Part shown: piece by piece, positions 7,350 through 13,790 of the stretch
Position numbering within the stretch: position 1 is the first letter of the stretch
Layout: each line of letters starts with the position of its first letter
Origin: CAYNFH01 sp964396385
Lineage (GTDB): Bacteria; Armatimonadota; Chthonomonadetes; Chthonomonadales; CAJBBX01
Length of the DNA: 18,704 nt
Direction of reading: 5' to 3'
Assembly (NCBI GenBank): GCA_964396385.1
Contig: CAYNFH010000135.1
Coordinates: 1 to 18,704 of the forward strand
Notes under the pieces: model-generated
What the model was told of the DNA's origin: nothing
The model's database searches: none
What the model saw: the letters and a program-made list of their open reading frames with translations, nothing else
Translations under genes and position numbers: made by a program

Positions 7350-8522
7350 ATGTTCACTACCCATCTCACGTGCTTCTCCTGCGGCCGAACCTACCCGGCG
7401 GACCGGCTGATTAACCTCTGCGAATGCGGCACGCCGCTGCGCGTGGAGTACGACCTCGCGGCGGCCGGCCGGGCGATGAGCCGAGAATCCATTGCCAATC
7501 GCCCTCACACGCTCTGGCGCTACCGCGAGGTGTTGCCGCTGCCCGCGGACGTCGACCCACCGTCGCTGGGCGAGGGCGGCACGCCACTTATCCCGGCGGA
7601 CCGGCTGGCCGCCGGCCTCGATATGGAACCCGGCCGACTCCTGGTGAAGGACGAGGGGGTCAACCCCACCGGATCCTTCAAGGCGCGCGGCATGGCCGTG
7701 GCGGTCGCCATGGCGGTCCACCTCGGAGCGCGGAAGCTCGCCGTTCCCTCCGCCGGCAACGCCGGAGGCGCCCTGGCCGCGTACGCCGCCCGTGCCGGAG
7801 TGGAGGCGCACGTCTTTATGCCGCGTGACGTGCCGCTGGCCAACCGCCTGGAGTGCGAGCTGGCGGGCGCCCACGTGACGCTGGTGGACGGCCTCATCAC
7901 GGACTGCGCCAGGATGGTGGCGGAGCGCAAGGAGCAGGAGGGATGGTTCGACGTCTCCACGCTGAAGGAGCCGTACCGCGTGGAGGGCAAGAAGACCATG
8001 GGATACGAGCTGGCGGAGGATCTGGGGTGGGAGCTGCCGGACGTGATCCTGTATCCCACTGGAGGCGGCACCGGCCTCATCGGCATGTGGAAGGCGTTCG
8101 AGGAGATGGAGGCGCTCGGCTGGATCGGCTCGAAACGACCCCGCATGGTGAGCGTGCAGGCGGCGGGCTGCGCGCCCATCGTCCGCGCGTTCGAGCGGGG
8201 GGCGCAGGAAGCCGGGACCTTCGAGAACGCCCACACCGTCGCCGCGGGCCTCCGGGTGCCGCGCGCCATCGGGGACTTCATTATGCTGGACATCCTGCGC
8301 CGGAGCGGGGGAGAGGCCGTGGCGGTGGACGATGCGGAGCTGCTCGCCGACGCCCGCGCGCTTGGGGCGGCTACGGGCGTGTGCGCGTGCCCGGAGGGCG
8401 GCGCCTGTCTCTCCGCCCTGCGCCGCCTGCTGGCGACCGGTCGGGTCCGGCCCCACGAGACCGTGGTCCTGTTCAACACCGGCACGGGCCTGAAGTACGC
8501 GGAAGCGTTCGACAGAACATGA
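7350..8522 (+). CDS. thrC: Threonine synthase
   Basis: This 390-residue PLP enzyme converts O-phosphohomoserine to threonine in the cytoplasm. An N-terminal zinc-ribbon-like segment has C8, C11, C24 and C26. The PLP lysine is K111 in NPTGSFKARG. SAGNAGGALAAYAA (134-147) and PTGGGTGLIG (236-245) are the cofactor-contacting loops of fold-type II enzymes. The length suits the class with an N-terminal cysteine motif. ATG 7350 was chosen over GTG 7311, whose extra residues are only translated repeat. No Shine-Dalgarno sequence is visible, because the preceding bases belong to the heptamer element. Other homoserine-pathway genes are not in the window. A related synthase, such as cysteate synthase, cannot be fully excluded. 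Confidence 0.85.
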   Translation: MFTTHLTCFSCGRTYPADRLINLCECGTPLRVEYDLAAAGRAMSRESIANRPHTLWRYREVLPLPADVDPPSLGEGGTPLIPADRLAAGLDMEPGRLLVKDEGVNPTGSFKARGMAVAVAMAVHLGARKLAVPSAGNAGGALAAYAARAGVEAHVFMPRDVPLANRLECELAGAHVTLVDGLITDCARMVAERKEQEGWFDVSTLKEPYRVEGKKTMGYELAEDLGWELPDVILYPTGGGTGLIGMWKAFEEMEALGWIGSKRPRMVSVQAAGCAPIVRAFERGAQEAGTFENAHTVAAGLRVPRAIGDFIMLDILRRSGGEAVAVDDAELLADARALGAATGVCACPEGGACLSALRRLLATGRVRPHETVVLFNTGTGLKYAEAFDRT

Positions 8523-8650
8523 GGGGGTGAAGGGGTGAGGGGGTGAGATGTGGGAGCTCCCACTGGATCGCTCTGGAGGGGCGTTTCTGATAGAACCGGG
8601 GAGCCTCCTGTTTGCGTGCTCCGGTCACCCCTTCACCCCTTCACCCCCTC
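8521..8650. repeat. 26-base-arm inverted repeat spanning both stop codons of convergent genes
   Basis: Left arm 8521-8546 and right arm 8625-8650, both in GGGGTGA/AGGGGTGA octamers, match as inverted copies at 25 of 26 positions. The 78-base core holds a perfect palindrome GTGGGAGCTCCCAC (8550-8563) and CTCCGGTC at 8619-8626. The TGA of threonine synthase (8520-8522) overlaps the left arm, and the stop of the hydrolase (8641-8643) lies in the right arm. Bidirectional transcription termination is possible, but there are no T-runs. Confidence 0.85.
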
Positions 8651-9354
8651 AGTCTTTCCAGCCAGGCGGCGAGGGGGCCTTTGGCGCGGGTGGGGGCTTC
8701 CAGGTGCGTACCCTCGACCTCCGCGTACTCGGCCCTTGGTCCGGCGCGGCGAGCCAGCTCCTCGATGCGGGCCGGCTTCACCACCGCATCCCCCTTTGCC
8801 GCCACAAAGAGCGCCGGCTTCTCCGGCGGCCAGCTCCATCCGGCGCCGAGTCGGTCGAACCCCTCCAGGATCGCCTGCGCCGTCGCGCCCGCCACGTAGT
8901 CGGACCGCTGCGAGAGCATGGCCAGCCCCACCGGCTGCCGGAACCCCGTGGTCGGAGTCAGCCCCGTCGCGATGGCCGCCACCGCCTCCACTGGCGGCGT
9001 ATCCGCTCCCACGATCAGGCTCGCGAGCGCGCCCATGGAGTGGCCCGCCAGCACGCAGGACTCGCGATGGAGATGGCCCAGCGTCCATCCCACCACCGCC
9101 CGGAGGTCCTCTACCACCTCGTCCGCCTGGTTCAGCTCTCCACTGCTCCCGCCCAGCTTATGCCCGCGGGCGTCGAATGTCACGCACGTGTGCCCGCGGG
9201 CGCACAGGTAGGCCGCGAGCAGGTCCATGCTCTCCTTGGAGGCCGTGAAGCCGTGGGACAGCACCACACACCGGCCCCCTATCTCCCGCGGCGTGTAGAC
9301 CAGCCCCGCCAGCGTGACTCCCGGCCCCGGAATCGCCACCCGTTCCAGCTTCAT
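8641..9354 (-). CDS. Alpha/beta hydrolase
   Basis: The 237-residue protein has an alpha/beta hydrolase layout: the oxyanion-side HGFTAS (35-40), FDARGHKLGGSSG (60-72) after strand four, the nucleophile elbow GHSMG with S106, a likely acid D189 in KGDAVV, and H217 in GTHLEAP. It resembles small esterase/acylaminoacyl-peptidase-like serine hydrolases; the substrate cannot be predicted. No signal peptide is seen. ATG 9354 has AAGGA seven bases upstream and overlaps the stop of the preceding gene as ATGA, which favours it over GTG 9375. It is the second gene of a two-gene operon. Its stop lies within a large inverted repeat. Confidence 0.8.
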   Translation of the reverse strand: MKLERVAIPGPGVTLAGLVYTPREIGGRCVVLSHGFTASKESMDLLAAYLCARGHTCVTFDARGHKLGGSSGELNQADEVVEDLRAVVGWTLGHLHRESCVLAGHSMGALASLIVGADTPPVEAVAAIATGLTPTTGFRQPVGLAMLSQRSDYVAGATAQAILEGFDRLGAGWSWPPEKPALFVAAKGDAVVKPARIEELARRAGPRAEYAEVEGTHLEAPTRAKGPLAAWLERLRG

Positions 9355-10658
9355 GGCCGCTTCCTTACCGGCCACATCCGGCCCGCGACGATGTCCCCGG
9401 GCTTATCGGCGGGATACCGCACCGGCATCCCGCCATCGTCCCGCATGTCCGGCCCTACGCTATAGAGCAGGAATCCGGTCGACTTCGGCCGGTATCGGAA
9501 CGGCCGCCGCGCCGCGCCGGTGAATGGGTCCACGGGGATGGCGGGCAGGTACCGTGGAACGAGCGCCGCCAGGCTTGTTGGAAACCTGGCGTGCTCGGCC
9601 CGGTACAGGTAGAGCGCGACCTCGGTTCGGAGAAGCCGGGCGACCGTGGGCGGGATCAGATGCTTTGGCCAAGCCTCGCGAAGCGCATCGAAAGTGAAGA
9701 CGCTGTTCGGAGCGCTCACGGATGCTCCCAAGTGGTAAGGCCTCCGAGCCTCCGGAACTTCGGCATCTTCATAGCTCAGGAATTCACGCAGCAACTTCTC
9801 TTTGTTCACGAACGCGAATCCAATGGCATCCCAACGCTCACTCCAGGTCGTTGTCGGAAATCCGTCCGGTCCGATACCGTGGCCAGTCAGGATAGCCAGG
9901 GGGCGAATGTTTGGGTTCTGGATAAACTCCAGGATTGTCGCTGCGTTCGTCCACTTGTCCTCGGTGAGCACGTCCGCGAAGGATGACCGCTTTGCCTCGA
10001 TGCGATCGAGCCTACCTAAGACGTGGCGAAGCTCCTGCGGTGAAAGGCGCGGGATGATTCGATCCAGCGGCCGTGCGCAGATCGCCTCCACAGCGATCCC
10101 CACCAAATCCGTAATAAGCGAACCTCCGCGGGGCAACGTTGCTCCCATCTCCATCCCGTCGAGCAGGGTGTCTGCCGCCTTGCCGGGCTGGTTGATGTAT
10201 TCGTAATACTCTGCCTCACCGGTTAACTCCCGCGCCATCTCACGGAACAGAGCGTCATTCCGAGTAAACGCATCGAATGCAGAGCGGATGGCTGGGTGAA
10301 AGTATGGCTCTCGGAGCGCGCGGCGGAGAACCGAATGCGCTGGCTGAATGTCTTTGGCGCAGGCGGCACAGACTCCGAATAGCTGAGCCTGAGAGGGTGG
10401 CTGTATCATGGACGCTGGAGCCTTGTGCTGCATCGCCGACGCGAGCTGTCCCGCGCGTACGAAGTCGTCGTAGCCATTCGGCTTCGGCAGCGCGTGGGAG
10501 GGAATGACGAGCTCCGGCCGCCGGTTGTGGAGCGAGAAAATCGCGCCCAGGATCAATCCCGCGGCCACCGGCAGGCCCACTAAGAAGCCGCAGCACGTCA
10601 GCAGCCGGTTCCCTTGCCGGGAACGTGTGGGGCCGATGCCATTCGGGCCCGGCATCAT
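9351..10658 (-). CDS. Membrane-anchored protein of unknown function
   Basis: I do not recognise the family of this 435-residue protein. A single hydrophobic segment at about 19-41 follows a basic N-terminus, giving an inner-membrane anchor with an exported body. A CAAC motif lies at 97-100. The body (about 105-340) is helical, charged and without repeats. The last 90 residues (LYRAEHARFPTSLAALVPRY, then VDPFTG and LYSVGPDMRDDGG) resemble the end of pseudopilin-like (GspG-type) proteins, a theme seen in Planctomycetes and Armatimonadota proteins. ATG at 10658 or 10655 was chosen because the leader would otherwise be weak and the upstream frame enters the REP-like element. No clear ribosome site is seen. 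It is coupled by ATGA to the hydrolase. Confidence 0.7.
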   Translation of the reverse strand: MMPGPNGIGPTRSRQGNRLLTCCGFLVGLPVAAGLILGAIFSLHNRRPELVIPSHALPKPNGYDDFVRAGQLASAMQHKAPASMIQPPSQAQLFGVCAACAKDIQPAHSVLRRALREPYFHPAIRSAFDAFTRNDALFREMARELTGEAEYYEYINQPGKAADTLLDGMEMGATLPRGGSLITDLVGIAVEAICARPLDRIIPRLSPQELRHVLGRLDRIEAKRSSFADVLTEDKWTNAATILEFIQNPNIRPLAILTGHGIGPDGFPTTTWSERWDAIGFAFVNKEKLLREFLSYEDAEVPEARRPYHLGASVSAPNSVFTFDALREAWPKHLIPPTVARLLRTEVALYLYRAEHARFPTSLAALVPRYLPAIPVDPFTGAARRPFRYRPKSTGFLLYSVGPDMRDDGGMPVRYPADKPGDIVAGRMWPVRKRP

Positions 10659-10745
10659 TGAACCAGAATCAGGCGCGAGCCGGGACCGTGGACGGCAGAA
10701 ACGGAGAAGAACAGGTTCAGCGGCGTTCGCGGCGAGACGGCCGTC

Positions 10746-10800
10746 GGACAAAGGTCCGCGGCTGGGTGACCTTCGGCCGAGTGTCGGCCTGCGCCGACAC
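10746..10800 (+). repeat. REP-like element, left copy
   Basis: It consists of GGACAAAGGTCC (with a GGAC/GTCC mini-stem), a GTGACCT..TCGGCCGAG segment, and a perfect hairpin GTGTCGGC-CTGC-GCCGACAC at 10781-10800. Inverted partner: 11263-11317. The outer 36 or so bases are nearly identical between copies, with one substitution and three single-base indels in my hand alignment. Confidence 0.85.
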
Positions 10801-10805
10801 GAAAG

Positions 10806-11243
10806 TCAGCGACAGTCTTCAACAGTGTACTCCTCGGTGGGTCTTTCCACCGCGGGCCAGAGATCATTGGAGGCGTGGTGCTCTTTCTGGTGTCGGATAT
10901 ATTCGATGACGGTAGCCCTGTCATGTGGGCTGACGCTGAACGCGCCGTAGTGCCCCTGCCACTGGAACCAATCTCCCGGCCGTAGCTCCTCCCTCACCAA
11001 CCGAGAGGAACCGCTCTTAACGTGCTTCATCAACTCAGCCATCGAGATGGTCGCGGAGAGGGAGACGAGCAGATGCACGTGGTCCTCTATGCCGCCAATG
11101 GCCAGCACCGGACAGCCGTCGTCCTCCGCTACCGCCGTGATGTACCGGTGCACCTCGCGCTCCAACTCTGGAGTCAACAGCGGCTGCCGGTCCCACGTCG
11201 CCCAAACGAAATGCACAATTACCCGCAGCTTGTTCTCCCGCAT
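10806..11243 (-). CDS. REP-associated tyrosine transposase (RAYT), IS200/IS605-like Y1 TnpA
   Basis: The 145-residue protein carries the Y1 transposase signature. An N-terminal VIVHFVWATWDRQPLLTP (8-25) leads in. The metal-binding HUH-type motif is H55-V-H57 in IEDHVHLLVS. WQGHYGAFSVS lies at 95-105, and the likely nucleophile Y115 is in EYIRHQKEHH. These enzymes cut and rejoin single-stranded DNA at hairpins. The C-terminal 22 residues after EHH are short and acidic, unlike the longer EEY...tail common in RAYTs. ATG 11243 has a purine-rich GAGAG about nine bases upstream. No TnpB or second ORF accompanies it. The catalytic residues look intact, so it may be active. Confidence 0.85.
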   Translation of the reverse strand: MRENKLRVIVHFVWATWDRQPLLTPELEREVHRYITAVAEDDGCPVLAIGGIEDHVHLLVSLSATISMAELMKHVKSGSSRLVREELRPGDWFQWQGHYGAFSVSPHDRATVIEYIRHQKEHHASNDLWPAVERPTEEYTVEDCR

Positions 11244-11262
11244 TCGTTTTCACTCTCTCCCG

Positions 11263-11317
11263 CGTCCACGTAGGTGGACGCTCGGCCGACAGGTCACTCA
11301 GCGCAGGACCTTTGTCC
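11263..11317 (-). repeat. REP-like element, right copy (inverted)
   Basis: Inverted copy of 10746-10800. Its hairpin is CGTCCAC-GTAG-GTGGACG at 11263-11280, directly upstream of the transposase ribosome site. Read on the minus strand, the stem differs from the left copy at three pairs, all compensated (T-A to C-G, G-C to C-G, G-C to A-T). The loop is CTAC versus CTGC. Confidence 0.85.
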
Positions 11318-11381
11318 GTGCGCACGTGCCGCCGCGTACGATGTTCCAATCTTGCGTGTCTCATTACTGCCCGTGCGCACG
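11317..11381. repeat. Two copies of the palindrome CGTGCGCACG
   Basis: CCGTGCGCACGT occurs at 11316-11327 and again at 11371-11382, 55 bases apart and directly repeated. The 10-base palindrome CGTGCGCACG is perfect in both. The first abuts the outer edge of the right REP-like element. An operator or part of a degenerate repeat are both possible; nothing decides. Confidence 0.6.
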
Positions 11382-11415
11382 TTCCGGTGTTTAGACCCTC
11401 TCGTCGTCTGCGCTC

Positions 11416-11436
11416 CGCCTGCCGCCTGCCGCCTGG
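11416..11436. repeat. Three CGCCTGC heptamers
   Basis: Two CGCCTGC units and one CGCCTGG unit end exactly at the stop codon of the acyl-CoA dehydrogenase-like gene. The inverse unit, CAGGCGG, occurs at 1215-1228 within the cytochrome gene element and partially at 4839-4849. Confidence 0.7.
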
Positions 11437-12531
11437 CTACATGGCCTCGGCGATTCGGTACAGGGTGGTGGTTTGTACATCGGGGGTCTGCGCCACCAGG
11501 GTGTAGAACATGGCCTCTCGGAAGAGCCGCTGCGCCGGGTGGCTCAGGGCGTTGGCCCCGCCGCCGCTGGCCGCCAGCGCGGCATGCGCCGCCCGGACGC
11601 CCAGGTCGATGGCGGCCGCGCGGATGCGGAGGGCATTCTCCTTAAAGTCTGGCTCATCGGCGCGGTCGTACCATGCCTCCGCCTCGCACCGCAGCCGGCT
11701 TAGCTCGCGCTCCAGCGCCCCCGCCGCGGCCTCCGCTGCCGGGTTCGCGCGGGTGCGCAGCAGCGCGCGCAGCCAGCCGATAGACGCGGATGTCACGCCG
11801 AACGGCTGCGGGGTTACGCCGAGGATCGCACGGACGTCGTTGCGCGCCATCTGCTCCCGCGTGATGGTCCGCATCACCCGCTCCGGTCCCACGCGCAGGT
11901 CGCGGCAGGTGAGGGAGACGGTACCGGACGCGTTCATGGCGCAGAGCCGCATGGGAGGGGACGGCTGGAGGGGTTCGCCGATGTCCAGGGGGATCGCCAC
12001 ATAGAGCAGCCGGCCGTCCTCCAGGGTGCCGCCCAGCACAACGTGGGTCATCACGCCCCAGCCGGTGACCCACGGCGCCGTGCCGTTGAAGACGTACGCC
12101 TCGCCGTCGCGCGTAACTCGCATGGCTGGCGGGCCGGGCCGGCGAAGATGGGAGAACGCCACGGCGCTCCGGAACTCGCCGGAGGCCAGCCGCGGCAGCA
12201 TTTCCTCTTTCAAAGCCTGGTTCTCGCCGCCGGCAATCATGGCCGCCGCGGACTGGTGCTGGCCCTGTACAAAGGTGGTCACCCCGCAGGCCCGCGCGAG
12301 AATCTCCGTGTAGGCGCGGAGCAACCAGGCGGGCGCTCCGTGCCCGCCGTAGGGGATCGGGGTGGTCAGTCCCATCAGGCCGGCCCCCGCCAGCCGCCGG
12401 ATGTTCGCTTCCGGCGGGCCGTCCGCCTGGTCCGTGGCGGCGGCGTTCGGCGCAAACACGCTCTCAGCCAGCTCGCGGGCTCTCGCCAGGAGGGCCTCGA
12501 ACCGGCCGGTATCTTCAGGTTCGTCGCTCAC
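11437..12531 (-). CDS. Acyl-CoA dehydrogenase-like flavoprotein
   Basis: The 364-residue protein has the ACAD layout. An N-terminal helical region ends in LMGLTTPIPYGGHGAP (52-67). A middle beta domain has SAVAFSHLRRPGPP (122-135) and FNGTAPWVTGWG (148-159). A C-terminal four-helix region ends ALSHPAQRLFREAMFYTLV (328-346) and QTPDVQTTTLYRI. FAD binding is expected from the fold. I do not see the YEGT-like segment with the catalytic glutamate that many ACADs carry; QTPDVQTTT stands there. A non-dehydrogenase flavin enzyme, such as a DszC- or hydroxylase-like protein, is therefore possible. No partner electron-transfer flavoprotein genes are nearby. The ATG at 12531 gives the expected N-terminus. 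Confidence 0.7.
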   Translation of the reverse strand: MSDEPEDTGRFEALLARARELAESVFAPNAAATDQADGPPEANIRRLAGAGLMGLTTPIPYGGHGAPAWLLRAYTEILARACGVTTFVQGQHQSAAAMIAGGENQALKEEMLPRLASGEFRSAVAFSHLRRPGPPAMRVTRDGEAYVFNGTAPWVTGWGVMTHVVLGGTLEDGRLLYVAIPLDIGEPLQPSPPMRLCAMNASGTVSLTCRDLRVGPERVMRTITREQMARNDVRAILGVTPQPFGVTSASIGWLRALLRTRANPAAEAAAGALERELSRLRCEAEAWYDRADEPDFKENALRIRAAAIDLGVRAAHAALAASGGGANALSHPAQRLFREAMFYTLVAQTPDVQTTTLYRIAEAM

Positions 12532-12620
12532 AGTTGTCCTCGGAAACAGTACGACGGCAAGCCGCTCCCAGTTTACCTGAGCGCCGACTTGAGGCCGCCC
12601 CGCGGTACAATGACGGGGTG

Positions 12621-12650
12621 GGTGTCAGGTGTCGGGTCTTCGGTGTTGGG
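12621..12650. repeat. Four degenerate GGTGTCA-type heptamers
   Basis: The units GGTGTCA, GGTGTCG, GGTCTTC and GGTGTTG, followed by GG, fill most of the space just before the zinc-ribbon gene start. A good -10-like hexamer TACAAT (12606-12611) lies immediately upstream but has no convincing -35. Confidence 0.7.
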
Positions 12651-12660
12651 AATTGAGCAC

Positions 12661-13368
12661 ATGAATCCGTCTCTTACCGCACTCTATGCGCTCCAGCAGG
12701 TGGACAGCGCCCTGGCACTCGCGCAGCGCCAGTACCAGGCGCTCGATCCCGGCCGGGCCGAGCAGGCCGCGCTGGAGACGGCGCGCGTGATGTATGAGCG
12801 AATGAACCGGACCTTCCACGAGACCCAGGGCGACTTGCGGGATTCCGAGCTGGAGCTGGAGGCGGTGGAGCAGAAGAAGAAGGAGTATGAGAAGAAGCTC
12901 TACGGCGGCAAGGTCACCTCTCCCAAAGAGCTGATGGACATGCAGAAGGAGATAGAGGCGCTCGGGCACCAGCGCGGCCGGCTGGACGAGCGGATCCTGA
13001 AGCTGATGGAGCAGATAGAGACCCGCCGCGCCGAGGAGGCCGACGCGAAGTCCAAGCTCCAGGTGGCGGAAGCGGCCTTCGCCACCAAGCAGGCCCAGCA
13101 CAAGGCGGCCTCCAAGGCGCTTGCCGACCAGATCCGCCTGCTCACCACCCGGCGCGAGGAGGCGGCAAAGCCCATTCCTCCGCCGCTGTTGAAGCGTTAT
13201 GAATCCATCCGGGCCGGCAAGGGCGGGGTGGGTATCGCGCAGATAGAGGACGGCCGGTGCGGCGCCTGCCACACCAATCTGCCGTCCAATCTGCTCCGCC
13301 GCCTGCAAGAGACCGATAGCATAGAGACCTGCGAGAACTGCGGCCGTCTCCTCTGCTTCCCCGCGTGA
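12661..13368 (+). CDS. Coiled-coil zinc-ribbon protein (DUF164/CT398-like)
   Basis: The 235-residue protein has a long charged coiled coil (about 30-165) containing KLYGGKVTSPKELMDMQKEI (79-98), the signature of the CT398/DUF164 family. A C4 zinc ribbon at the C-terminus uses C200, C203, C224 and C227. The biochemical role is unknown; relatives are proposed to contact nucleic acid or protein complexes. ATG 12661 was chosen because the family begins about ten residues before LQQVDS; only a weak ribosome site is present. The stop overlaps the RNase H start (TGATG at 13366-13370). Pairing of this family with RNase H genes is also known in other phyla, which suggests a shared function. Confidence 0.82.
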   Translation: MNPSLTALYALQQVDSALALAQRQYQALDPGRAEQAALETARVMYERMNRTFHETQGDLRDSELELEAVEQKKKEYEKKLYGGKVTSPKELMDMQKEIEALGHQRGRLDERILKLMEQIETRRAEEADAKSKLQVAEAAFATKQAQHKAASKALADQIRLLTTRREEAAKPIPPPLLKRYESIRAGKGGVGIAQIEDGRCGACHTNLPSNLLRRLQETDSIETCENCGRLLCFPA

Positions 13369-13790
13369 TGGAGACCCTCACCGCGCACGTAGACGGCGCC
13401 GCCCGCGGCAACCCCGGCCCCGCCGGCATGGGGATCGTCCTGACCGATCCAGAGGGCCGCGTGGTGAAGGAGGTGGCGGAACCGCTGGGGATCACCACGA
13501 ACAACGTGGCCGAGTACAGCGCGCTGATCCGCGCGCTGGAGGAGGCCCGCGCCCTCGGCTGCCAGCGTATCTCCGTGATCACGGACAGCGAGCTGATGGC
13601 CCGCCAGCTCAACGGCCAGTATGCCGTGAAGGCCGCGCACCTCTTCCCGCTCTACCGCCGCGCCATGGCGCTGCTCGCGCAGTTCGACCGTGCCACCATC
13701 ACCCACACCCGCCGCGCCAACAACGCCCACGCGGACCGTCTCTCTAATCTGGGCGCGGACAAGGTCACTCAGAAACCGGTGCCGGAGTGA
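13368..13790 (+). CDS. Ribonuclease HI-like protein
   Basis: The 140-residue protein would cleave the RNA strand of RNA:DNA hybrids. The catalytic carboxylates are visible: D9 in VDGAARGNPG, E49 in NNVAEYSAL, D73 in TDSELM and D123 in NNAHADRLSN. It lacks the basic handle of E. coli RNase HI and resembles the compact type found alone or fused to phosphatases in other bacteria. ATG 13368 overlaps the preceding stop, so translation is probably coupled; the GTG one codon earlier is less likely. Its last 26 bases overlap the convergent anmK gene. Confidence 0.85.
   Translation: METLTAHVDGAARGNPGPAGMGIVLTDPEGRVVKEVAEPLGITTNNVAEYSALIRALEEARALGCQRISVITDSELMARQLNGQYAVKAAHLFPLYRRAMALLAQFDRATITHTRRANNAHADRLSNLGADKVTQKPVPE

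Larger units (their letters stand above)
10746..11317. mobile_element. RAYT-REP unit: Y1 transposase gene bracketed by inverted REP-like elements
   Basis: A 572-base unit begins with GGACAAAGGTCC and ends with its exact inverse, GGACCTTTGTCC. Two 55-base elements lie in opposite orientation, 5 bases from the transposase stop codon on one side and 19 bases from its start on the other. This matches the known organisation of RAYT genes, which are usually flanked by REP sequences in inverted orientation. No target duplication is visible at the outer edges. Confidence 0.8.

Noticed and set aside
7092..8563. Minus-strand frames of 454 and 347 codons opposite threonine synthase
   Set aside because: The plus strand carries clear PLP-enzyme motifs; the minus products are arginine/alanine-rich shadows.
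11263..11280. Match to the known GTAG class of REPs because the loop reads GTAG
   Set aside because: In that class GTAG lies 5' of the hairpin, not in the loop, and the left copy has GCAG.
10746..11317. RAYT as the mobiliser of the heptamer inverted repeats
   Set aside because: No shared sequence between its REP-like flanks and the heptamer elements; proximity alone is insufficient.
12606..12611. TACAAT as a firm promoter for the zinc-ribbon gene
   Set aside because: No acceptable -35 at 16-18 bases; the nearest TTGAGG is only about 11 bases away.
12043..12660. Upstream extension of the zinc-ribbon ORF
   Set aside because: It runs antisense to the acyl-CoA dehydrogenase-like gene and through repeats; the family N-terminus fits ATG 12661.
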